Assembly (NCBI RefSeq): GCF_000499385.1
Contig: NW_013652627.1
Span: 62,001-126,000, forward strand
Origin: Eimeria necatrix
Taxonomy: Eukaryota > Apicomplexa > Conoidasida > Eucoccidiorida > Eimeriidae
Direction: 5' to 3'
DNA length: 64,000 bases
Numbering within the stretch: position 1 is the first letter of the stretch; the number at the start of each line of letters is the position of its first letter. Positions 1 to 9,604 of this stretch are shown piece after piece. Below the pieces are notes generated by a model that made no database searches, was not told the DNA's origin, and saw only the letters and a list, made by a program, of their open reading frames with translations. The position numbers and the translations under genes are program-made.

Positions 1-1231
1 CCTGAGCGTCCTGCCCTTGCTGCTGCTGCAGGTGCTGCTGCTGCTGCTGCTGTTGCTGTCCCTGCTGCGCCTGGGCGGTGGGTTCTCTGACGGACACCTG
101 CGCGACCTCCAGTGGGGGCATCCCTTCAGCCCCAAAGTGCAGACAGAGCGCTGCATGCAGCCGCTGCGGCTTCTCAGCACTTTCGTCCCCAGCAACTGCT
201 GCTGCTGCTGCTGCTGCTGCTGCAAGATCACTGGCTAAGACGGCTTCAGGTAACGCTCGACCCACAGAGGGCCCCCTGCAGCTACCGCTGCGCCTGCAGA
301 GGGGCCTCAGCCGCGTGCGGCTGTGTGTGTAGCGACGAGCAGCTGCTGTTGCCAAAAGGGATGGCAAGCCCCCTGCAGCAGCAGCACCTGCTGCTGCTGC
401 TCTTGCCACCTCTGGAGGGAGTTCATGGGCGTGTTGCAGCAGCAGCATTGAGAGAGGAGCTGCTGGCCCTCCTCCAAACAAGAACTGTCTTGGGATATGC
501 TGAGAAGCAGCATCCGCCAAATCCTGCACAGAATCAAGTAGTTGTGCTGCTGCTGCTGCTGTTGCATCTGGCCGTCCTGCTAGCGTAAAGTAGTAACGGA
601 AGAAACCTCCACGCTTATGGTGCTGCTGCTGCTGCGCCTGCTGCTGCAGTTGCCGCTGCTGCTGCTTTGAATATACTGGGTTGCCTGCGGGCGCTGACAC
701 GGCGATGGGAGCACCTGCACATGCACTTTCCTGCTGCTGCTGCTGGTGCTGCTGCTGCTGTTGCTCCATGTGGTGAGCAGCTAGAACGGTATCTAAGGGC
801 AGCGGGTGGGTGGAGTGTACGTACAGCTGAAGCCGCCAGCCACCATCCTCTGATGAGATCGCTTCAATAGAGGACACCCTGACTTGCTGCCGCTGATGCA
901 GCCGCTGCCCATTTTCTTGCTGCTGCTGTTGGAGCTGCTGCTGCCTCTGCAAGACAGTAGATGGGGCTAGGGTGGGGCTCGACAGCGACACGTGCTGCTG
1001 CTGCTGCTGCGGGCGCTTGCGCGCTGCTGCTGCAGAGGCCCCAGGGGCCCCTAAAGAGGCAGGAGTTCCTGCCCGTCTGCCCATGGCAGCCGCCCCCAAG
1101 AGGCCTGGGAACCCATGGTGATTTTGCTGGTGCTGCTGGTGCTGCTGGAGTTGCTGTTTCGGCAGGACAAGCAGCAGCAGGGGCAGCAGCAGCACCAACG
1201 CGGCTGTCCCACGAGGGGCTCTGGGCCCCAT
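1..1231 (-). CDS. Secreted Gln/Ala-rich hypothetical protein, 3' part beyond the window
   Basis: A single open frame runs on the minus strand from an ATG at 1231-1229 to the left edge, 410 codons without a stop, so the C-terminus lies outside the window. The first 30 residues form a classic signal peptide: a basic start (MGPRAPRG) followed by a Leu/Val-rich core. A Gln/His stretch follows, then alternating Gln runs, an Ala run and ordinary segments such as WRLQLYVHSTHPL and GGFFRYYFTLAGRPDA. Those mixed-composition islands, together with the leader, argue for a real gene; the plus strand reads only Leu/Cys/Ala runs broken by stops. No family was recognised. The protein probably enters the secretory pathway. 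Poly-Gln/Ala tracts encoded by CAG/GCA runs are typical of Eimeria coding sequence. An upstream non-coding exon cannot be excluded. Confidence 0.72.
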   Translation of the reverse strand, partial: MGPRAPRGTAALVLLLPLLLLVLPKQQLQQHQQHQQNHHGFPGLLGAAAMGRRAGTPASLGAPGASAAAARKRPQQQQQHVSLSSPTLAPSTVLQRQQQLQQQQQENGQRLHQRQQVRVSSIEAISSEDGGWRLQLYVHSTHPLPLDTVLAAHHMEQQQQQHQQQQQESACAGAPIAVSAPAGNPVYSKQQQRQLQQQAQQQQHHKRGGFFRYYFTLAGRPDATAAAAAQLLDSVQDLADAASQHIPRQFLFGGGPAAPLSMLLLQHAHELPPEVARAAAAGAAAAGGLPSLLATAAARRYTHSRTRLRPLCRRSGSCRGPSVGRALPEAVLASDLAAAAAAAAAVAGDESAEKPQRLHAALCLHFGAEGMPPLEVAQVSVREPTAQAQQGQQQQQQQQHLQQQQGQDAQ

Positions 1232-1690
1232 GTCGCGACGCTGTCTTGCAGCAACAGCAGCAGCAGAGGCGACGCCTGGCGTGACAGGGTCTCACGACGT
1301 AGCCACAGAAATCTGTCTTTCTCGTTGCACTTGAGCAAAATAAAAAGAAAATGGAATGCAGAAGAAACTCCAAACCGGCAGCCGCCCCCGTGACGGTAAA
1401 CAACGCCCAGGGCTGGGGGCCCCATTGCTGGGTGCTCGAGGGGCCCTTTGCCTGTGGAGGAACCTCCAGGCATGCTCTCTCTGTATATTCGTTACCTTAT
1501 TTTTCTTATGCAGCTTTGCTTAATTGTAGTTAGCATTTTTGGAGGCGTTCCACATTGGCAAGTCCCCGAGACACTGCAAATGTATGGACCCCACGGTACT
1601 AGTGCCTTTTTGGCCCTTCTCTGCAGCTCCAGCGGCTCCATAAGCCTCTTGCATGCACTGAAGTGCAAGGCCGCGGGCTCAAAAGTTCCT

Positions 1691-1734
1691 CTGGGGTCTC
1701 CCTGGGGTCCCCCTGGGGTCCCCCTGGGGTCCCC
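1691..1734. repeat. 11-bp tandem repeat, four copies
   Basis: Four head-to-tail copies of CTGGGGTCCCC, the first with one change (CTGGGGTCTCC), followed by CTAG. The unit is itself nearly palindromic (GGGGTCCCC), so the array can fold. Seen directly in the sequence; function unknown. Confidence 0.9.
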
Positions 1735-1825
1735 CTAGTGGACAGTGGGGAGCCGTTTTAGGGCTCAGCATTTGCTCCGTACCAGCAGTAGCTGCATAAG
1801 CTTGGATAGCCCGAATCCCTAAGGT

Positions 1826-1843
1826 CTAAACCCTAAACCCTAG
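1826..1843. repeat. Internal telomere-like heptamers (CCCTAAA)
   Basis: The stretch reads CTAAACCCTAAACCCTAG, about two and a half copies of the apicomplexan/plant-type telomere unit CCCTAAA. It lies well inside the window between two genes. Interstitial copies of this heptamer are known from repeat-rich segments of Eimeria chromosomes, so it supports the organism call. Confidence 0.85.
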
Positions 1844-2767
1844 TTGGTAGTCACGTGCTTGCTAACTCGTTTGAAGACGCGGAAGGAGTATTCGTCAGTG
1901 TGTAGCTGTCGCGCAGGTAGAGGCAGCGCAGCAGCGATTATTTATTTCTAGTTCAATTCCGCGGCGAATCTTATGGGGCCACGCGACGCCAAACAGACTA
2001 AACTTTAGTGCCTGCGCGCATGCATTTAATAGTAGACGCTCGCGTAGGCTTTTAAAAGCACACATGATGTGCGTCTCAACGTGGGTGTACACTTCCAAGT
2101 GCATATGCCTGTTGGCTAGGACGGGTAGGACTGGGCCGCAGCCTCCTGCTTTTACCACGAATCTGTTGCGGCATTTTCCTCTTCAGTCCATCAGTTGCAT
2201 TTATCTCTCTCTAGTTCTTTTCATCGCATCAGCTCATTTTTCTTTTTGAGCGGCGTTCGCGCGTCGCCCCCGTTCTGCGGCGAGCTGCCTAAGAAACGCC
2301 CCATCAGCGACCCCCCACTACGTGCTGCGGGGCCCTCTGCTGCTGGGCCCCTTACTTGCTGCTCGGTTTCACATTTGCTGCTAGGCCCATCCGTTGCATG
2401 CATGTGCATGTGGAACCAGGGGCTTTGCCTCGAGCTGCTGGCGTGGTGAGTTTCTGCTGCGTGTCCGCTACGTCGGGCTCTTTCTCCCAATGACCTCTGT
2501 CTTTGTCTCATGCTTCTCTTACTTTCTTTCGCTATTTACACTTATCTGCGCTGCTTTATTTGCGCTTGAGCTACTTTGGCTCTCTTCAAATCTATTCGAC
2601 TCTTGCGTTTCATCATTTAAAACACAAAGCCGCCACCCTTCTCAGGCTCTGGGGCTTCCGGAGCTTTGTGTGACTCCCACGTGCCGCCCCTACTACTGTT
2701 CACTGCGCAGACACAAGCAGCAGCAGCTTTGCAAAACCTGCTGCAGCTGCTGCTGCTGTTGCTGCCA

Positions 2768-5700
2768 TTACGTGCTGCACTGAGCAGCTGTGCGCCGCCG
2801 ACCCCACAAAAAGGGCGAACTGAATCGTCGGGGCTTCGCAGGAGTAGCTGCCTCCCGCTGCTGCCGTTGATTCTTCTGCTGCAACTGCTCGGGCTCTTGC
2901 TGCAGCGGCAAGGGGGGCTCAGGCAGCGGGCGTTCTTGTTGCTGCTGCTGCTGCTGCGACAACTGAGCAAACTTCCTGCAAGGCTCGTGCTGCGGGTACG
3001 CAGCAGTGACCTCTTCAGCTGCGGCTGCTGCAGCGAAACCACAAGGAAGCTGAAGCTGAACCTGCTCCAGCGGAGAAGTTACTAGCCAAGCACTACTTTG
3101 AGACAAGAGACAAGGATCTCCCGTTGCTGCTGCTGCACCTGCGGCTGAGGTTGCTGCTTGCGTCTCCTCCCCTAAAGAACCCCAGTTCGACCCCACAGCA
3201 GCGGAGTGCCTCCTCCTAAATATCCGGCTTAAGGAGAACTTGCTGCTGCTGTTGCTGCTGTTACTCCGCTGTACTGGAGGCAAACTGCCCGCGGCGCCTG
3301 AACCGACTATACCTGCTGCACCTATGCTTCTGCTGCTGCTGCTGCGCTGTGGCTCCACAGCAGTCACTCCCTTTGACGCTTCCGCAAGTGAGAAATATCG
3401 GCCGACGTTTGCGTTCCCATCAGCGGACGCAGTTCCAGCAGCTGCTGCACCAGATGCTGCAGCAGCAGCAAGAGATTGAACTGCATAAGGCGCTTCCGCG
3501 GCTACGCAAGACGGAAAAGGTTCCGAATGCTGCACAGGGACACCCCAACTTTGGAGCGGCAGCAGGTGCTGCGGCTGCTGCTGCTGCTGTAGCAGCTGGT
3601 GCCACAGTTGGTCCAGATGCTGCTGCTCCTGCTCATGCTGTTGCTCCTGCTGCCCAAACGCGAAGCATGTAGCTGTGTCTGCGGCTAAGGGGAGTCTTCT
3701 GCTGTCAATGGCCTGGGTATCTTGCTGCTGGGCCATATGTTGCTGCTGCTGCTCCACCTGCTGCTGCCGCTCCTTCTGCTTACGGTGGCTGCTGCGGCTG
3801 CGTCCTCCGCGAACAGCAGCAAGAAGACGAAGGCCTAGCTGAGCAGCACGGCCTCTTGTTTGCTGCTGGCGCTGCAGTTGGGCCCTGAAGGTCTGCTGCT
3901 CATCTAGAACTGAAGACGGGGGCAGCGGTGCTGCTGGTGTCGCTGCTTCCGGCCCAGCATAAATATGGCTAGCAATTGCTTCCTGTGTCTTCTCTGCCGT
4001 TGCTTCTGTTCCCACAGCCGCTGCTGCTGCTGTCGCCTTCACTACTGCGGCTGCGGACGCGGCTGCAGCAGCCGGTGCAGGACCCGTGGTGTTCTCTGCT
4101 AACGATCTTCTAGGGCTCTTGCTCAGGTGGATTGCAGAGAAACGCCGGCGGCCATGTGTCCGCTGCTGCTGTACTTGCTGTTGCTGCTGCTGCTGCAGCT
4201 GCTGTTGCTCCTGCCCTTGAAGCTCCTGCTGCTGCTCCTGTTGCACCTGCTCTTGCTGCTGCTGCTGCAACTGATGTCGTTGGTGTTGCTGCAGCAGCTG
4301 CTGCTGCTGCTGTAACTGTTGGCGTTGCTGTTGCTGCTGCTGCTGCTGCTGTTGCTGCTCCTGCTGCTTTTGCGAAGCGATGAGGCATAGCCGCTGCAAG
4401 GCTTCTTGAACCTCTCTCTTGTCTCTCGGTGACAGCAATGTTGCGGGAGACTGCTGCTGTAGGGTTCTGAATTTATCAAGGGCCTGCTGCCTTTGTGCTT
4501 TTGAAGCGGCAGCAGCAACTGCAGCAGCAGCTGCTGCTGCGCCTCGAGCAGGCTCGTCTGCTGCAGCTGCCAGCACAGGCGAGACGTTTGCAGGCGCCGT
4601 TACACTGTGGGCTGCTGCACCACCGAGTTGCTCTTCTTCTGTTTCTACAAGTGAATGTGGGGTTGTTGCTGGTGCTGCTATTGCAGAGCCTTCTTCAGGT
4701 GTACGTACACCTGAGAGGCCGCTATGCTCGCCTGGCATCACTTCTCCCTCGGAAAGCAGCCTGCAGGCGCGAGATGCTGCTGCTGTGCCTCCTGCTGCGT
4801 CATCAGCTACAGCGGGGCCGCAGTCGAAAGCAGCAGCAGCAGACGCCGCGTCAGGTGTGGCTGTTGCTGTTGTCAATACCCCAATATCTGTGAAGCCACT
4901 CTCGAAGGCCAAGCTGGGGGTCCCTGCAGTGCAGTCTTTGTTTGCTGCTCCTGCAGCAGCAGGTTCTGAAGCGGGCAGCAGCTTTGCTTCCTGCGCACTC
5001 AGCTGCTTCGGCTTCTGCTGAATTGAAATTGAAAATGGGGAAATACAGGGCGAGTTGCTGGGGAGAGCAGGCATGGGCCAGGGGTTGCGGAGCATCTCCT
5101 GTTGCTGCTGTTGCTGCTGTTGCTGCTGTTGTTGCTGCTGCACCCACTCTCTTGAGCGCTGCTGCATTGCCACCTGAAGGTGACTTTGCTGCAGCTGCCA
5201 GGGCAACAAAGCAGGTGGCTGCTGGTGCTGCAGCGGGTGTTGCTGCTGCTGCTGCTGCATGCTTGTCGGTGAAAGCTGCGGAGTCGGCACCAAGCTGCAG
5301 CAAGGCCCCACGACAGGTGTATCACAAAACTCAGCGTGGGGAGGCGCAGCAGCAGTACTTGCCGCAGCAGCTCCGTCGCTAATGGTGCTGCTGCTGCTTC
5401 TGCTGAAGGAAGAAGACCTAACAAGAAGTCCTTCACCTGCGGAGACAACGCCGGGTGGGACCACAGGTGCGCCTGAGGCTCCCGCCCGCAGCAGCGCTGT
5501 CTGCTGCAACTCTTCCAGCTGCCTATATAGCTGCTGCTTGACGTCGTCATGCACTGCTGCTGCCTGCTGCTGCTCCCGTCGTGGCCTCCGCTGGTCGCCA
5601 TGCCGCTCCTCCACTTCTTGCTGCCCTCTTCGCTGCTGCTGCTGCGGCGGCTTTTGCTTCTGCAACTGCTTATGCTGCTGCTGATAGCTTAAATGCGCTT

Positions 5701-8700
5701 CAGGAGGAGCCCGAGGGCTAGCAATCGGCTTGGTGGTCCACGGGGGCCCCAGGGGCCCCCTGGACATTTGTAGCAGTGGTAGCAGCTTCTCGTCTTCACC
5801 CCCTATAGCTGCGAGAAGCACATCAGCGGCATCAGTAAGCCCTACAAGGTCTGTAAGCAGCTGCAGCTCCTGTTTGCTGCTGCTGGTGAAGCTGCTGCTG
5901 AAGCTGCTGCTGCTGCTGCATTCGCAACCCCATGAACGGCTACGCCGCACCGCCGCAGATGGTGGCGTTCCCATCGTTTCAGCTGAAGCTCCTGCTCTTG
6001 CTGTTGTTTCTGCTTTTGGAGCAGTTGTTGCTGTTGCTGCTGCAGTGGCCTTTGGCTCTGACACGGCTTCGACTGTTGAAACAGCGGTCAAGTTTGCTGC
6101 TGGTGGTGCTGCTGCCATTGCTGCTGAGGGGACTGCTGCTAACTCTGCCACGGACGCTTCATGTTCTGGCACGCCTGTCACTGCTGCTGCTGTTTCTGCC
6201 GTTGTTGCTGTTGCTGTTGCTGCTCCTTCTGCTGCCGGAACTGGAGCAGCCAATGACTTCCGTTGTGGTGAGAACACAGTGAAGGTGCCGCTGCTTTCCT
6301 TGCTGCTGCTCTCCCTGGGCCGGTCGCTCACAATATGAGCAGCAGGGCGTTCGGTGGTTAGCGATGACTGCAGTTGCTCCCGTTGTTCTTGCTGCTGCTC
6401 CTGCAGTTGCCGCCGGTGGTGATTTTGAGACTCTGCCTCCTCCAATGCCTTACCGAGCGCCAACTCTCCACTTGGCTGCAGCTTGGCCTTCTGAAGAGTG
6501 CACTGCTGCGTGGCCTGCTCCCGGTTCTGTTGCTGCTGCGGCGATTGCTGCTGTTGCTGCTGCTTTTCGCGGCATTCAAAGTCATCCTTCCAAGCAGCAG
6601 CGGCAGTTCCATCCAGCTCCTGTTGCGCCTGGATCTGATGTTGTTGCTTCTGTTGCTCCTGTTGCAGCGTTGTTTCTTGGAATGAGCGCAAGGACGCAGT
6701 CTGATGAATTCCCCGTGCAGCAGCAGCAGGAGCAGTTGGCCGCCGCACCAGCAGCAAAGTAGGAAGTGAAGCGTCGTTAGCTGCTGCTGCCGCTGCCGTG
6801 GACACTGGGTGGCGCCGCGTGCTGCCAGCGGGGGAACTCGGCTGCCGCAGCTCCCGTGGCACTACATGAGCTGCTGCACTAGGCGGCTCGCACCAAGCTT
6901 CTTCAGCAGCAGCACTGGCAGCAGCTGCAGCTGCAGCAACGGGTCTTCGGTGCATTTTCTGCTGCGAAAACGGCTTGGAATACACAACCGCAGGATGCGC
7001 CCTTGAGGCAGGTGCTGCTGCTGCTGCAGTAGGCTCTGCTTCATCTGCTGCTACCTCTGTTGCATTGCTGCCTGTGCATTCGCCTCCTGCGGTGTCTGCT
7101 GTTGCAGCATCCGCTGCAGACAGGGAAGCACGGTAATCGGAATCAGCGCTGCGCAGCTGGCGCTCTGCTACGTGGGAAGGCACCACGACAACAGCAGCAG
7201 TAGCAGCAGCAGCAGCAGCAGTGTCGCGTCTCTCCTGAGCACCCCAGGGCGCTGAAGATCGCGTGACGGGCAGAGCAGCAGAAGTCACATCTGCACTGTC
7301 GCCTTGCAGGTGCTGCTTGCCCTCCTCCAGCTGCTGCTGCTGTTGCTGGCTGCGCTTTTGCTGCTGGGTCTGATGTTGCTGCTGCTGTTTCTCATGAGAG
7401 ATCTGCAGCTGCTGCTGCGAATGGGAAAGTGGGCCTGAAACGGTCTCACTTTCCGTTCTAGCTGTTGCTGTTGCTGCTGCTGCTTCCGCATCAGTAACTT
7501 CAGCCACATCAGTCGCCGCCTTCCCCGCTGAGCTCTGCAGCTCCCGCGGCAGCAGCTTCGGCTGCTTCAGCTGAAACTTTTGCTGCTGTGGCCTTGGTGG
7601 CTGCAGCCCACTGTCGCCAGTCTGGCAGAGGCTCAGCGGCCCAAGCCCAGCAACACTGCTGCTGCTGCAACTGCTGCCGCTGCTGCTTCTGTTTAAGATA
7701 GAGATGGGCATCTGAGACCCCAAGAAGTCCCCAAGGGGCCTTGCAAGTGGGTCGCTCAGCTGCACGTCACATTCAGTTCGCTTTCGCTGCTGCTGCTGTT
7801 GCTGCTGCTGTTGCTGCAAATGCTGCTGTCGCTGTTGCTGCTCCGGATAGTGCTGCTGCTGCTGCTGCTGCCATTCCATGTGCTGCTGTTGTTGGGGGGC
7901 TGCAGCAGCTGTCGCACGGGCGTCGTGAAGCGGCTTCAACAGTCGATCCCTCAGACACCGCAGCTCTTCTTGAAGAGAAGACAACTGGCTGCCGCGGACA
8001 GCAGCACCAGGAGCAGCCGTTTCTGCCGCTGCCGCTGCTGCTACTTTTTCTTTTTTTGTTGCTGGAGTCGTGTACCGGTCGTACCGAGAGTGCTGCTGCA
8101 GCGGCAGCTGCTTCTGTTGCTGCTTTAGTAGCAGAGAAAGCTCGTGGTGCTGCTGCTGCAGCAGTATGAGCTGCTGCTGCTGCAAACTGAGGCTACTTGA
8201 AGCTCTGCTGCTCAGGATGTCATGCGTGTCATGCTCTTGCTTCTCTAGCTGTAGCTGCTGCTTCCATCGGAGGCTTTTACGGCTGCTGCGTCTCTTCTCC
8301 GACCTGTATACCTTGCTAGGCAGCAGCAGCAAATCTTGCTCTTGCAAGCGCTGGTGCTGCTGCTGCTGCCGCTGTTGCTCCTCCTGCTGCTGCAAAAGCC
8401 TGCTGTGTTCTGTGTTGGCCTTCCGCTGCGTTTCGTCGTTTGCCGTGGCTGCTGCTGCTGCTGCTGCAGGGCTTACACCGCGAGCTATGTCACTCAAAGT
8501 CAAGCTGCAGCAGCTGTCTCCGCCTTTGTTGCTGCATCTGCCGCTGCAATTGCTGCTGTGGCTGCTGCTGCTGCTGCTGCTGGTTCCACCTGCGGCGGCT
8601 CCAAGCAACTTTTCCTGAAGCCACGAGGGGCTGGTTCTATCGGCAGCAGCAGCTGCTTCTACAGACGCTGGTTCTGTCGACTCTCGCCACTGTTGCTGCT

Positions 8701-9376
8701 GCTGCTGCAGCGCACTAACTAGATTCGGGCCTGCAGCAGTGCTACCTCTTCCGGCGCTGCTGTTGCCGCTGTTGCTGCCGCTGTTCTCAGGAGGGTCGCG
8801 GTGCAGCAACAGCTTCTCCTCCAAAGCCCTCAGGCGGCGCAGCAAAGTGCTCGGGCGTTTGCTGCTGCCAGAAGCAGGCCTTGCAGCGCCAGAGGAGCTG
8901 CTCTTACTGCTGCTGCCCAGATGCAGCTTCGTGCACTGAAGCTGTTGGTGTTCTTTTGATTGCTGCGGCTCCTCCTTAGGTTGCACTTGCTGGTGCGGTA
9001 GCAGCAGCTGATGCGGTTGCTGCTGCTCACGGTAGCGGCTGCGTCGCCTTGAATCCTCCCTAATGTTCGCGTTGCCGTCGGCCCTGCCTTTGACGTGGAA
9101 TCTGCCGCTGCTGTTGCTACTGCTTCCGCTGCTGCTGCGGTAGGTACTGCGCCTGCTGGCCCAGTGCTCGGCTTTCAATGAAGCATGCAGCTCCTTCATC
9201 TCGCGGAGCTTGCTACCATTCCCGTCGTGGCCGTTTCTCCTGTTGCTGCGTCTGCTGCTGCTGCTCTGTTTCGCATGGGAAGTTGGCCCTGCTGCTGTGT
9301 CAACGCAGCTGTCGGCATCGGTGTGCTCCTGCTGACCAGCAGGCGACTCACCACAGGCCGTGCAGGGGCCCGCCAT
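2768..9376 (-). CDS. Very large Gln/Ala/Ser-tract protein, function unknown
   Basis: One uninterrupted minus-strand frame of 2,202 codons from the ATG at 9376-9374 to a stop at 2768; the same frame stays open upstream to 9604 but has no ATG there, so a 5' exon is possible. Composition is dominated by homopolymer tracts of Gln (CAG), Ala (GCA) and Ser (AGC), separated by ordinary segments including an Arg-rich SRSSHRKQKERQQQ, a FSLSRIFRRRHS patch and a C-terminal KPRRFSSPFLWGRRR. The strand choice rests on CAG being read as Gln/Ala/Ser, the pattern seen in recognised Eimeria genes, whereas the other strand would give Leu/Cys tracts with stops. No domain, signal peptide (from the ATG) or membrane segment was recognised. 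The basic clusters could be nuclear-localisation or nucleic-acid contacts, which is a guess. Introns in such repetitive frames are hard to exclude. Confidence 0.6.
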   Translation of the reverse strand: MAGPCTACGESPAGQQEHTDADSCVDTAAGPTSHAKQSSSSRRSNRRNGHDGNGSKLREMKELHASLKAEHWASRRSTYRSSSGSSSNSSGRFHVKGRADGNANIREDSRRRSRYREQQQPHQLLLPHQQVQPKEEPQQSKEHQQLQCTKLHLGSSSKSSSSGAARPASGSSKRPSTLLRRLRALEEKLLLHRDPPENSGSNSGNSSAGRGSTAAGPNLVSALQQQQQQWRESTEPASVEAAAAADRTSPSWLQEKLLGAAAGGTSSSSSSSHSSNCSGRCSNKGGDSCCSLTLSDIARGVSPAAAAAAATANDETQRKANTEHSRLLQQQEEQQRQQQQHQRLQEQDLLLLPSKVYRSEKRRSSRKSLRWKQQLQLEKQEHDTHDILSSRASSSLSLQQQQLILLQQQHHELSLLLKQQQKQLPLQQHSRYDRYTTPATKKEKVAAAAAAETAAPGAAVRGSQLSSLQEELRCLRDRLLKPLHDARATAAAAPQQQQHMEWQQQQQQHYPEQQQRQQHLQQQQQQQQQQRKRTECDVQLSDPLARPLGDFLGSQMPISILNRSSSGSSCSSSSVAGLGPLSLCQTGDSGLQPPRPQQQKFQLKQPKLLPRELQSSAGKAATDVAEVTDAEAAAATATARTESETVSGPLSHSQQQLQISHEKQQQQHQTQQQKRSQQQQQQLEEGKQHLQGDSADVTSAALPVTRSSAPWGAQERRDTAAAAAATAAVVVVPSHVAERQLRSADSDYRASLSAADAATADTAGGECTGSNATEVAADEAEPTAAAAAPASRAHPAVVYSKPFSQQKMHRRPVAAAAAAASAAAEEAWCEPPSAAAHVVPRELRQPSSPAGSTRRHPVSTAAAAAANDASLPTLLLVRRPTAPAAAARGIHQTASLRSFQETTLQQEQQKQQHQIQAQQELDGTAAAAWKDDFECREKQQQQQQSPQQQQNREQATQQCTLQKAKLQPSGELALGKALEEAESQNHHRRQLQEQQQEQREQLQSSLTTERPAAHIVSDRPRESSSKESSGTFTVFSPQRKSLAAPVPAAEGAATATATTAETAAAVTGVPEHEASVAELAAVPSAAMAAAPPAANLTAVSTVEAVSEPKATAAATATTAPKAETTARAGASAETMGTPPSAAVRRSRSWGCECSSSSSFSSSFTSSSKQELQLLTDLVGLTDAADVLLAAIGGEDEKLLPLLQMSRGPLGPPWTTKPIASPRAPPEAHLSYQQQHKQLQKQKPPQQQQRRGQQEVEERHGDQRRPRREQQQAAAVHDDVKQQLYRQLEELQQTALLRAGASGAPVVPPGVVSAGEGLLVRSSSFSRSSSSTISDGAAAASTAAAPPHAEFCDTPVVGPCCSLVPTPQLSPTSMQQQQQQHPLQHQQPPALLPWQLQQSHLQVAMQQRSREWVQQQQQQQQQQQQQQEMLRNPWPMPALPSNSPCISPFSISIQQKPKQLSAQEAKLLPASEPAAAGAANKDCTAGTPSLAFESGFTDIGVLTTATATPDAASAAAAFDCGPAVADDAAGGTAAASRACRLLSEGEVMPGEHSGLSGVRTPEEGSAIAAPATTPHSLVETEEEQLGGAAAHSVTAPANVSPVLAAAADEPARGAAAAAAAVAAAASKAQRQQALDKFRTLQQQSPATLLSPRDKREVQEALQRLCLIASQKQQEQQQQQQQQQQQRQQLQQQQQLLQQHQRHQLQQQQQEQVQQEQQQELQGQEQQQLQQQQQQQVQQQRTHGRRRFSAIHLSKSPRRSLAENTTGPAPAAAAASAAAVVKATAAAAAVGTEATAEKTQEAIASHIYAGPEAATPAAPLPPSSVLDEQQTFRAQLQRQQQTRGRAAQLGLRLLAAVRGGRSRSSHRKQKERQQQVEQQQQHMAQQQDTQAIDSRRLPLAADTATCFAFGQQEQQHEQEQQHLDQLWHQLLQQQQQPQHLLPLQSWGVPVQHSEPFPSCVAAEAPYAVQSLAAAAASGAAAAGTASADGNANVGRYFSLAEASKGVTAVEPQRSSSSRSIGAAGIVGSGAAGSLPPVQRSNSSNSSSKFSLSRIFRRRHSAAVGSNWGSLGEETQAATSAAGAAAATGDPCLLSQSSAWLVTSPLEQVQLQLPCGFAAAAAAEEVTAAYPQHEPCRKFAQLSQQQQQQQERPLPEPPLPLQQEPEQLQQKNQRQQREAATPAKPRRFSSPFLWGRRRTAAQCST

Positions 9377-9604
9377 GCTTATGTGCAGCAGCGTCTGCCG
9401 GTGTGGTTGCTTCTGCGCCGGCGGACCGCTGCTGCAGCAGCCGTAGCCGGAGGGGCTTACTCGCGGCTCTGCGGCTGCGTGCAACAGCTGGGCCCCAAAG
9501 CCCGCGCATCCAGCTGCATACGCCCCTGCAAGATGCAATACCCAGAGCAAGAGCCTGTTCGTGCGGCTGCTGCTGCCACTGCTGCCGCACACCTCAAAAT
9601 CCAC

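Larger units (their letters stand above)
1232..2767. other. Intergenic region with telomere-like and 11-bp repeats
   Basis: No convincing gene. The stretch separates two minus-strand genes and would hold the promoter of the left one and the 3' end of the right one. CAG density drops sharply here. It contains the 11-bp tandem repeat at 1691-1734 and CCCTAAA heptamers at 1826-1843, both listed separately. Short open frames on both strands have no distinctive composition. Confidence 0.6.

Noticed and set aside
17..588. Plus-strand Leu/Cys/Ala-rich open frames in the left repeat region
   Set aside because: They are the complement of the minus-strand Gln/Ala gene and lack ATG starts and mixed-composition islands.
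3240..8722. Many plus-strand poly-Leu, poly-Cys and poly-Ala frames of 60-200 codons
   Set aside because: CTG/GCT repeats keep every frame open. They lie antisense to the 2,200-codon frame and show no independent coding sign.
1..9600. A CRISPR-like or satellite array in the CAG-rich region
   Set aside because: There is no fixed repeat-spacer pattern; the repeats are trinucleotide tracts inside reading frames.
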